Source: Paramicrobacterium chengjingii
Lineage (GTDB): Bacteria > Actinomycetota > Actinomycetes > Actinomycetales > Microbacteriaceae
Reading direction: 5' to 3'
NCBI RefSeq assembly: GCF_011751765.2
Contig: NZ_CP061169.1
Location: 1,798,001 to 1,862,000 of the forward strand
Length of the DNA: 64,000 nucleotides
A program made the position numbers and the translations under genes. The first letter of the stretch is position 1; each line of letters begins with the position of its first letter. Shown here one piece after another: positions 56,537 to 64,000 of the stretch. The notes under the pieces were generated by a model, which saw only the letters and a program-made list of their open reading frames with translations, made no database searches and was not told the DNA's origin.

Positions 56537-57900
56537 GACCAGTCCCGATCCTCGATGACGAGCAGCGCTTCCCCAGCGAGAATCACCGAGCCGGCAACGA
56601 CGACGATACGTCCGGGCTCTTCGCTTGCCCAATCACGAGCGATGCTCAGCGATTCGTCAACGCTGTCATATGAATACACCGGCTTATCCGGGGAACCGTG
56701 CAGCACCTCCGCTGCGAGCTCTTCGGCGTCACGAGCTCGTTCCGACTCGACCTGCGTGGTGAATACACGTTCCGAGAGGGGCAACAGGTGACTCAGGATG
56801 CCTCGAGCATCCTTGTCGTCGAGCACGCCGATGACGAGCGCAATGTGCTCACTATCGAAGTATCGCTCGAGCGCTGCTGCAAGTGAGCGTGCCCCGTGCG
56901 GGTTGTGGGCTGCGTCGACGATGATCGTCGGCTGGGTCCCTGCGATTTCAAGGCGACCGGGAGTCGTTGCCTCACCAAGGCCCTGAGCGAGAACGTCAGC
57001 GTCGAGCGCGACCGTGCCATCGCCAAGGAATGTCTCACACGCGGCGATCGCCAGTGCCGCATTATGGCCTTGATGGTCTCCGAAGACGGGGAGGAACTGA
57101 CTCTCGTAGGCGGCCGCTCGCCCGTGCACGGTGATCTGCTGTCCACCGACAGCAACCACATCGCTCGACAGCACAAAGTCGCGGTCTTCAAGCACCACGT
57201 GTGTTCCCACCTGGGCAGCAGCCTGATCAATCTTCGCGAGGGCTGCAGGTACCTGCACCGCCGAGACCACACGGGACCCTGATTTGATAATTCCGGCCTT
57301 CGTTGAGGCGATCTCTGCGATCGTTCCTCCGAGAGTTGAGCTGTGGTCGATATCGATAGGTGTGAACACCGCGACCGATGCATCCGCAACGTTCGTCGAG
57401 TCCCATTCGCCGCCCATTCCAACCTCGATGATGGCGACGTCGACAGGGGCGTCGGCAAAGCAGGCGAACGCGAGCGCCGTCAGGGCCTCGAAGAAGGTCA
57501 GGCGCACGTCCCCCGCCTCCCGAAGCTCCGCGTCGACCATCTCAACGTATGGTTTGATGTCGTGCCAGTTCTCTACGAGCTTCTCGTCGGAAATCGCCTC
57601 ACCGTCAATCGTGATTCGCTCATTGAAGACACGCAGATGTGGGCTGGTGAACAGCCCCGTGCGCAGTCCGTGCACGCGAAGAATGCTCTCGATGAACCGA
57701 GATGTGCTGCTCTTGCCGTTGGTTCCCGTGAGGTGGATCACCGGGTACGCACGTTGAGGATCCCCCAGCAACTCGACGACGCGACGCGTGGGTGCGAGCC
57801 GCGGGCGCGGCCTGCCCTCCCCCGTGCGCGCGAAGAGCTCAGCGATGACGTCCGCCGCAGCCGCGGCGAATCCTGCGCTTCCGACGAGCGGCTCAGACAT
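56533..57900 (-). CDS. folC: folylpolyglutamate synthase / dihydrofolate synthase
   Basis: Mur-ligase-fold enzyme of 455 residues adding glutamates to folate. Seen: P-loop [13 protein letters not shown] (about 57-69), [23 protein letters not shown], and DAAHNPHGA in the C-terminal domain. ATG 57900 overlaps the ileS stop by 8 nt; the longer open frame would lie inside ileS. A folate link with pabB is only functional, since the genes are far apart. Confidence 0.94.
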   Translation of the reverse strand: MSEPLVGSAGFAAAAADVIAELFARTGEGRPRPRLAPTRRVVELLGDPQRAYPVIHLTGTNGKSSTSRFIESILRVHGLRTGLFTSPHLRVFNERITIDGEAISDEKLVENWHDIKPYVEMVDAELREAGDVRLTFFEALTALAFACFADAPVDVAIIEVGMGGEWDSTNVADASVAVFTPIDIDHSSTLGGTIAEIASTKAGIIKSGSRVVSAVQVPAALAKIDQAAAQVGTHVVLEDRDFVLSSDVVAVGGQQITVHGRAAAYESQFLPVFGDHQGHNAALAIAACETFLGDGTVALDADVLAQGLGEATTPGRLEIAGTQPTIIVDAAHNPHGARSLAAALERYFDSEHIALVIGVLDDKDARGILSHLLPLSERVFTTQVESERARDAEELAAEVLHGSPDKPVYSYDSVDESLSIARDWASEEPGRIVVVAGSVILAGEALLVIEDRDWS

Positions 57901-60900
57901 GTGTCTCCTTGATTCGGCTGACGGCAATGGAGACGCGGCCAGCATTGGCGAAGTCTCCGCCAGCAACAGTGTGTGTGTGTTCCGGTGCGAATTGGGCAAG
58001 TTCCGCGGCGAGATCGCCTTGGCTGACATCGCTCTCGACGTGCACGTTGAAGGCAACGGCGAGCGTTTCTGCCGCAAGACTGACGGCAGTGACCTGCGTG
58101 ACGGCACTGGCATCCGCCTCGCTCTCGAACACGAGATCGAGCCTGATGCGATCGCTGACGTCGAAACCCGCTTCTTTACGCGTGTCCTGCACGGCACGCA
58201 CCATGTCACGGACGAGACCTTCTGCTTCAAGGTCCACAGAGGTTGTCGTGTCGAGCAAAACGAATCCCGACTCAGAAAGCAGCCCAAGTGCGGTGTCCTC
58301 ACCGGCATCCGCGGTCTCAAGTACCAGGCTGTACTCACCGGCAGAGAGTTGAATGCCCCCAGCCGTCACGACACCATCGACTTCGGTCCAGTTGCCTGTC
58401 TTCGCCGCCTTGATCACGTGCTGCACGTTCTTGCCGAGACGAGGTCCTGCTGCACGCGCATTGACTGTCAGTCGCGACGTGATGCCGAAGTCCACCGCGC
58501 TAGATTCCGTCAGAGAGACGAGAGTGACGTTCTTGACGTTGAGCTCGTCGCGCAAAATGTCTTCGAACGGGCTCAGTGCGCTGGCAGATGGCGTGACAAT
58601 GGTGAGCTCGGCGAGCGGAAGACGAACACGGCGGCCTGCCTGCTTGCGCAGTGCCTGCCCAACCGAGCTGATCTCGCGCACACGATCCATCGCGGCGACC
58701 AGTTCGGCGTCCGCCGGGTAGTTTTCGGCGCGCGGCCAGTCCGTCAAGTGGACGCTTCGTTCTCCGGTCAGCCCCTTCCAGACCTTTTCCGTGACGAGCG
58801 GCAGCATGGGCGCGGCAACTCGGCAGAGTGCTTCCAGCACTGTGTAGAGCGTGTCGAAGGCATCGCGTCCCGTGCCATCAGCACCCACGCCCTTCCAAAA
58901 GCGATCACGAGACCGTCGCACGTACCAGTTTGTAAGCACATCAGCGAAGTCACGCAGCGTGTTTGATGCCAGCGTCGAGTCGAAATTGTCGAGATCCACC
59001 GTGACGCTCTCGACGAGCTGTCGGAGCTTAGCGAGAATGTATCGGTCGAGAACATCCTCCGAATCAGTTCTCGCTTCTGCGGCGTATCCGCCTTCGACGG
59101 CCGTGTTGGCGTACAAGGAGAAAAAGTACCAGGTGTTCCACAGCGGAAGGAGGAGCTGTCTGACACCCTCACGGATACCGGCTTCGGTCACGACAAGATT
59201 TCCGCCGCGCAATACAGAACTTGACATGAGGAACCATCGCATCGCGTCGGATCCATCGCGATCGAATACCTCGTTCACATCAGGATAATTGCGCAGCGAC
59301 TTCGACATTTTCTGCCCATCGCTGCCGAGCACGATGCCGTGGCTCACGACGTTCTTGAATGCTGGCCTGTCGAAGAGCGCGGTCGAGAGAACGTGAAGAA
59401 GATAGAACCAGCCTCGCGTCTGTCCGATGTACTCGACGATGAAATCTGCCGGGTTATGCGTGTCGAACCACTCGCCGTTCTCGAACGGGTAATGCACCTG
59501 GGCGTAGGGCATCGATCCCGAGTCGAACCACACGTCAAAGACGTCCTCGATGCGACGCATTGTCGATTTCCCCGTCGGGTCATCTGGGTTCGGTCTGGTG
59601 AGTTCGTCGATATACGGGCGGTGAAGATCAGTTGGACGCACACCGAAGTCGCGCTCTAGCTCGTCGAGGGACCCATACACATCCACGCGCGGGTGATTCG
59701 GGTCGTCGCTCTTCCATACGGGGATCGGTGACCCCCAGTAGCGATTGCGACTGATCGACCAGTCGCGTGCATTCGCCACCCATTTGCCGAACTGACCGTC
59801 CTTCACGTTGTCAGGCACCCACGTGATCTCCTGGTTAACCTCGACCATGCGATCGCGGAACTCGGAAACGCGGATAAACCAGCTCGACACTGCCTTGTAG
59901 ATGAGCGGATTGCGGCACCGCCAGCAGTGCGGGTACGAGTGAACGTAACTGGCCTGCCGAAACACACGGCCGTTATCGCGCAGCATCCGTGCCAGTGTCT
60001 TGTTCGCGTCAGACCAAAGCTCCCCCGCGACGTCAGCGACGCTCGAGAGAAACCTCCCCGCGTCGTCGACCGAGAGGATCACGGGGATGTCCGCGGCTTC
60101 ACACACCCGCTGGTCGTCTTCACCGTAGGCAGGCGCCTGATGTACGATTCCGGTGCCATCCGTCGTCGTCACGTAGTCGTCGACGAGGATCTGCCACGCG
60201 TTCTCCGTGTGCCAGGTCGGGGCGTCGGCGTAGTAGTCGAAGAGACGCGCATACGTGACGCCCGCGAGTTCGGATCCAACAATGGTGCGCACAACGGCAG
60301 CTTGTGCAGCATCCGCAGATTCATACCCCAGTTCCTTCGCGTGCGCTCCAACGAGGTCGGAGGCCAGCAGGTAGCTGTCCGCGCCCGTAACGTCGCCGCT
60401 CGTGTCTGATGCGCCGTTCGGGCCAGAGGGAACCACCGCGTATTCGATCGTGGGGCCGACGACGAGAGCGAGGTTCGTCGGGAGAGTCCACGGCGTCGTC
60501 GTCCACGCGAGCGCCTTGACGTCGACGAGCCCAAGAGAGTCCGCCTTCGATCCGGTGAGGGGGAACGTCACCGTCAGCGTCTGGTCCTGACGATCCTTGT
60601 ACACATCGTCGTCCATGCGGAGCTCGTGGTTCGACAATGGCGTCTGGTCTCGCCAGCAATAGGGGAGCACGCGGTACCCCTCGTAGGCGAGCCCCTTGTC
60701 GTGAAGCGTCTTAAACGCCCACAGAACGCTCTCCATGAAGGTGATGTCGAGCGTCTTATAGTCATTGTCAAAGTCCACCCATCGGGCCTGACGGGTGACG
60801 TACTCTTGCCATTCGCCGGTGTAGTGGAGCACAGACGAGCGTGCAGCTTCGTTGAATGCCGCGATGCCCATCTCTTCGATCTGGGACTTGTCGGTGATGC

Positions 60901-61240
60901 CCAGCTGCCGCTCCGCCTCAAGCTCTGCCGGCAGACCATGGGTGTCCCAACCGAAACGTCTGTGAACCTGCTTTCCGCGCATGGTCTGGAAGCGTGGAAA
61001 CACGTCCTTCGCATACCCGGTGAGCAGGTGCCCGTAGTGCGGAAGTCCGTTGGCGAAGGGCGGGCCGTCGTAAAAGACCCACTCCGGGTCACCCTCGCGC
61101 TGTTCGATAGAAGCCTTGAACGTGCCGTCCTTCTTCCAGAAGTCGAGCACAGAGATCTCGACATCCGGAAACGACGGTGAGGGGGTCACTCCGAAAGCGG
61201 ATCCCGTGTGGGTGGTGTCGTCTGACTGGGGGTACGGCAT
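57893..61240 (-). CDS. ileS: isoleucine--tRNA ligase
   Basis: Class I synthetase charging tRNA-Ile, 1115 residues, the long eukaryote-like type found in many actinobacteria. Seen: HIGH motif as [11 protein letters not shown], editing domain with [25 protein letters not shown] metal-type motif, and KMSKS in [16 protein letters not shown] 61240 has AGGAG 4 nt upstream and lies directly after the T-box leader; the longer frame into the leader is rejected. Regulated by uncharged tRNA-Ile through that leader. Confidence 0.96.
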   Translation of the reverse strand: MPYPQSDDTTHTGSAFGVTPSPSFPDVEISVLDFWKKDGTFKASIEQREGDPEWVFYDGPPFANGLPHYGHLLTGYAKDVFPRFQTMRGKQVHRRFGWDTHGLPAELEAERQLGITDKSQIEEMGIAAFNEAARSSVLHYTGEWQEYVTRQARWVDFDNDYKTLDITFMESVLWAFKTLHDKGLAYEGYRVLPYCWRDQTPLSNHELRMDDDVYKDRQDQTLTVTFPLTGSKADSLGLVDVKALAWTTTPWTLPTNLALVVGPTIEYAVVPSGPNGASDTSGDVTGADSYLLASDLVGAHAKELGYESADAAQAAVVRTIVGSELAGVTYARLFDYYADAPTWHTENAWQILVDDYVTTTDGTGIVHQAPAYGEDDQRVCEAADIPVILSVDDAGRFLSSVADVAGELWSDANKTLARMLRDNGRVFRQASYVHSYPHCWRCRNPLIYKAVSSWFIRVSEFRDRMVEVNQEITWVPDNVKDGQFGKWVANARDWSISRNRYWGSPIPVWKSDDPNHPRVDVYGSLDELERDFGVRPTDLHRPYIDELTRPNPDDPTGKSTMRRIEDVFDVWFDSGSMPYAQVHYPFENGEWFDTHNPADFIVEYIGQTRGWFYLLHVLSTALFDRPAFKNVVSHGIVLGSDGQKMSKSLRNYPDVNEVFDRDGSDAMRWFLMSSSVLRGGNLVVTEAGIREGVRQLLLPLWNTWYFFSLYANTAVEGGYAAEARTDSEDVLDRYILAKLRQLVESVTVDLDNFDSTLASNTLRDFADVLTNWYVRRSRDRFWKGVGADGTGRDAFDTLYTVLEALCRVAAPMLPLVTEKVWKGLTGERSVHLTDWPRAENYPADAELVAAMDRVREISSVGQALRKQAGRRVRLPLAELTIVTPSASALSPFEDILRDELNVKNVTLVSLTESSAVDFGITSRLTVNARAAGPRLGKNVQHVIKAAKTGNWTEVDGVVTAGGIQLSAGEYSLVLETADAGEDTALGLLSESGFVLLDTTTSVDLEAEGLVRDMVRAVQDTRKEAGFDVSDRIRLDLVFESEADASAVTQVTAVSLAAETLAVAFNVHVESDVSQGDLAAELAQFAPEHTHTVAGGDFANAGRVSIAVSRIKETHV

Positions 61241-61259
61241 TTCGCTCCTGGCAGGTCGT

Positions 61260-61425
61260 CTATTCTCCTGCGAGGGCGGCAATGCCGCGGTACCACCTCA
61301 CTTGCCCGATGATTGCTCGAGCCGCTTATTCTTTGGCTGTGACGGGCCAGCCCCGTTCGGTTCTACTGGGCACATGTGCCGTTCTTCCGAAGACTCCCCG
61401 GTGATGTCCGGATCGCTGTCGCTAC
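61260..61425 (-). promoter_or_regulatory. T-box riboswitch of ileS
   Basis: The leader contains the T-box motif AGGTGGTACCGCGG (61285-61301 with flanks), which pairs with the tRNA acceptor end. An ATC triplet (61405-61403, GGACATCACC) in the stem I region fits an isoleucine specifier. A GCGGC-ATT-GCCGC stem follows and CAGGAG repeats lie near the start, fitting the translational type of actinobacterial ileS T-boxes. A TAGACT box at 61437-61432 could be the promoter. Confidence 0.9.
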
Positions 61426-61456
61426 GGCAAGTCTAACCGGTTGACGCTACGTGGTG

Positions 61457-62071
61457 TTACTGCTTGTGGCCGCCCCGTTCAAAATGCGGTGCGAACCCCA
61501 CGCAGATCGGCGCGATGGCTTCGCGAACGTATACGTCGAGCGGGCCCCGACTGACGCCGTCGCCTGCCCACTGTGCTGCCGCCGTGGCGGCAGCAGCCGT
61601 CAGGGCGGCCGCGGCCGTCGCAGCCCGCACACTCGCGCCACTTCGAGCACGAATGAACGACGTGATGAGTTCGGTAACGGCAAGCAACCTCACCATTCCG
61701 GAGCTCAGAAGCACGTCACGCGTGCCCATGAGGTCGATCTGCGTCAGCGCCCACGGAACCCGGTTGGACGGATGCTCGGCGGCCACCTTCGTGAGAGCGG
61801 CTTCGACGTCACCAAGAACATCTCCGTTGGGAGAAAGAGAACCGAGGATGCCGCCCAGCGCACTGACCGTCTCATCCAGATCGACCCAGAGAACGTCGCT
61901 CTTCGACGAAAAATAGTTGAAGAAGGTATTGCGGCTGACGCCCGATCGGTTTGCAATGTCGTCGATTGTCGTACCTTCGTACGTCTGCTCGAGAAACAGC
62001 TCTGCAGCCGCTTCTTCAAGCATCCGTCGAGAAGACCTCCGCGGCCGACCTACACGCTGTTTTTCAGCCAT
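61457..62071 (-). CDS. TetR/AcrR-family transcriptional regulator
   Basis: 204 residues. DNA-binding domain (about 8-58): RRMLEEAAAELFLEQTYEGTT split, then IANRSGVSRNTFFNYFSSKSD; the helical ligand-binding domain follows and is Ala-rich at 150-190. It lies downstream of the acyltransferase gene on the same strand, 75 nt apart; targets are unknown. ileS and its T-box follow. Confidence 0.92.
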   Translation of the reverse strand: MAEKQRVGRPRRSSRRMLEEAAAELFLEQTYEGTTIDDIANRSGVSRNTFFNYFSSKSDVLWVDLDETVSALGGILGSLSPNGDVLGDVEAALTKVAAEHPSNRVPWALTQIDLMGTRDVLLSSGMVRLLAVTELITSFIRARSGASVRAATAAAALTAAAATAAAQWAGDGVSRGPLDVYVREAIAPICVGFAPHFERGGHKQ

Positions 62072-62146
62072 TCTGACCCCCGCCCGTCACGCCGCTATTC
62101 TTTCACAGTGCGCGAGTTGAGCAGATGTGTATTCGTTGCCTCAGTT

Positions 62147-64000
62147 TTAGCTGGCTGCGGTCTCTACGACCTCGTCGATCTTGTCGCCGAGCGGAACCGC
62201 GAGAGTCGACGAGTACACCCAACTGATGTGATGTGTATCGCGAAACGCGAGCACTCCACCGATGACCGGAGGGCATTCGCCATCCACAATGAAGTAGTCG
62301 CTCATATCAATGAGCGATACGCGGGAGTCCCCGGTAGCGTCTGCAGCCTCAGCAAGCGGATCCTCGCCGAACGCGTCGTCTTCTGAAGCGGCGCACTCGG
62401 TAGCGGCACGCTTGCCGCTCACTGTGACGCAGCCCAAAACGTCGCTGCTCATTCGGGGTGTGTCGCGTACAGCGATGATGCTCGTGACGCTGTCCGGCAA
62501 CTCGCTCCAGCGCTCCTCATAGGCCGAGATCGCTGTGTCTTGCCACGACTCCCCTGCGGCAGGCTTAACGGGGTTCGACGACTTTGCCGAAGTCACGACT
62601 GTGTCGATTTCCGAGTGCTCGTCGAGGTAGTCCATTGCCTCATCGTTCCAGGTGCTGCACGTCTCCACGAGCCTGGACACCTCGGCATCCGACTTCTCTG
62701 GCTCGTCTCGAGGAACCCCGATGAAGGGGCACGACGCTTTCGTGAGCACCTTGACGTGCCAGTTTCGCTTCTCCGCTGTCAACGACATCGCGCTCAGCCA
62801 TTGCTCGGCGTGAGAGTCACCGACGAGCGCGATTACCTGGTCGGCATCGTCTTCATCGACGCCGTACTCGCACACCTTCAGTTCATCGTCGCGAGTGTTG
62901 GTGATGCACCGTTCCGGTGATTTGTCGACGAGAGCCGGGTCGGGAACAGCAGCGGTGTCGGGTTCAATGATGCAGTCCGAGCCGGGTTCCAGCGCAGCTC
63001 CGCCAAAACACGGATCCTGACTCGCGACACGTGTCTCGAGTTTCTTTTGGCTCGCCTGAACCTGCGCATCTGCAGCACCGACCCCGGTGAACGTCACCGC
63101 GACGACAGCGCCCATGGCAGCCGCCGTCGCCACGAACGTGAGGCGTGGCCGCCACGACGACGTCAGCCCAATGCGCACAGGATCTTCAATCCAGTTCTTC
63201 GAGGCCCAGGCCAGAGCCAGCGTTAGCGCGGTTATGACGAGCAGATCGAAGCCAGACAGCGACCGCTTCAACACGAACGGGGCAAGGATGACAATGGGGA
63301 AATGCCAGAGATACACGCTGTAGGAGACGTCTCCCAGCCATTGCATCGGGCGCACCGCGAGGATGCCGCGCGGAGACCACGCCGTCACCGGATCGTGGGC
63401 GATGATCACTGCAATCGTCGCGAGAACGGGAAGCAGTGCCGTGTACCCGGGGAACGGGGTCTCGCCGGTGTAAACGAGCGCGCTCACGAAAATGCCGCCG
63501 AGGCCAAGCCACGCCATTCCACTGCGTATGTTCGAGGGTATTGACTCGAAGAAGGCGGGACGCGAGACGACGGCGAGGGCAGTGAGGCCGCCGAGGGCGA
63601 ATTCCCATGCTCGCGTTGTCGTAACGAAATATGCCGCAGAGGGGTCGAACGCCGTTTGCCAGACGGACCACGCGAACGAGACCACCGCAATCAGACCGAT
63701 GGTGATTCCAATAGCCCGATGCGGGTGGGTCTTGCGCAGTCGCGTCGCGATCCACAGCGCGACGACAATCAGGAGGGGCCACGCAATGTAGAACTGTTCT
63801 TCCGTGGAGAGTGACCAGTAATGCTGCACCGGAGATGCCTGAGCCTCGGCCGCCATGTAGTCAACGGCCTGGTCAGCAAGCACCCAGTTCTGCCCGTACA
63901 AGGCTGACGCCGCTACCTGCGTGAGAAAACTTGGCTTGAATCCTGTGGGCACGATGGCCCACACGGCGCCAACGGTGAGCACGAGAACGAGTAGCGCCGC
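62147..64000 (-). CDS. acyltransferase-3/SGNH fusion membrane protein, partial
   Basis: 617 residues visible; the N-terminus lies beyond the window and the frame is open to the edge. The membrane acyltransferase-3 part has eight or more helices, with YWSLSTEEQFYIAWPLLIV and the WLGDVSYSVYLWHFPIVI signature. A C-terminal extracytoplasmic SGNH hydrolase-like domain starts around residue 390 of the visible part (VGDSHAEQWL) and ends with RDTHHISW, giving the Ser and Asp/His of the active site. OafA-like proteins of this kind O-acetylate cell-surface polysaccharides; the substrate here is unknown. Confidence 0.9.
   Translation of the reverse strand, partial: AALLVLVLTVGAVWAIVPTGFKPSFLTQVAASALYGQNWVLADQAVDYMAAEAQASPVQHYWSLSTEEQFYIAWPLLIVVALWIATRLRKTHPHRAIGITIGLIAVVSFAWSVWQTAFDPSAAYFVTTTRAWEFALGGLTALAVVSRPAFFESIPSNIRSGMAWLGLGGIFVSALVYTGETPFPGYTALLPVLATIAVIIAHDPVTAWSPRGILAVRPMQWLGDVSYSVYLWHFPIVILAPFVLKRSLSGFDLLVITALTLALAWASKNWIEDPVRIGLTSSWRPRLTFVATAAAMGAVVAVTFTGVGAADAQVQASQKKLETRVASQDPCFGGAALEPGSDCIIEPDTAAVPDPALVDKSPERCITNTRDDELKVCEYGVDEDDADQVIALVGDSHAEQWLSAMSLTAEKRNWHVKVLTKASCPFIGVPRDEPEKSDAEVSRLVETCSTWNDEAMDYLDEHSEIDTVVTSAKSSNPVKPAAGESWQDTAISAYEERWSELPDSVTSIIAVRDTPRMSSDVLGCVTVSGKRAATECAASEDDAFGEDPLAEAADATGDSRVSLIDMSDYFIVDGECPPVIGGVLAFRDTHHISWVYSSTLAVPLGDKIDEVVETAAS

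Overview
The window looks like chromosomal DNA of a high-GC actinobacterium, most likely family Microbacteriaceae. This is inferred from gene content and order (ileS-folC-DUF4233-ndk, rne-rplU-rpmA-obgE-proB-proA-nadD-rsfS, hrcA-dnaJ-rsmE-HIT-phoH-ybeY-CNNM-era, cydABDC beside a BlaI/M56 pair), from a translational-type ileS T-box, and from many start codons with a TANNNT box exactly 12 to 7 nt upstream (leaderless mRNAs). No 16S gene is present, so genus cannot be assigned.

Layout. 1-4303 (minus): dgt (cut by the window edge), dusB, a 48-codon ORF with a CX4C motif, a FrnE/DsbA-like oxidoreductase, uppS and recO, mostly overlapping by a few bases. 4410-6300: leuA preceded by a 14-codon leader peptide with three consecutive Leu codons and a stable hairpin. 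6329-8273: a NarL-type two-component system. 8283-15352: era, CNNM/CBS transporter, ybeY, phoH, HIT, rsmE, dnaJ, hrcA, controlled upstream by a CIRCE operator. 15530-24486: a DUF4870 protein, hemW, DUF1990, lepA, rpsT, holA, comEC, comEA. 24582-33011: leuS and the cydABDC cytochrome bd operon. A BlaI repressor and M56 protease diverge from cydA across four evenly spaced palindromes (32924-33011). 34392-38738: DedA, App1-like phosphatase, AlkZ-like winged-helix protein, FUSC transporter, YchJ-like protein. 38778-42909: PabB-like chorismate enzyme, a Frd/Sdh-like flavoprotein and a divergent LysR regulator.

The only clear accessory patch is 43002-45279, between lysR and tRNA-Ala(GGC). It holds three decayed transposase remnants (two IS3-type, one IS481-type) around a proline-racemase-family gene in which both canonical catalytic cysteines are replaced. 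After the tRNA, 45433-56536 carries ribosome, translation, proline and NAD genes plus RNase E/G, VKOR and ndk. 56180-64000 carries DUF4233, folC, ileS with its T-box, a TetR regulator and a truncated acyltransferase-SGNH membrane protein.

Most genes are core. The most interesting material is regulatory: the leuA leader, the phased BlaI-type operators shared with cytochrome bd, recurrent leaderless promoters, the detached CX4C microprotein next to FrnE, and the atypical proline-racemase homologue in a transposon graveyard.
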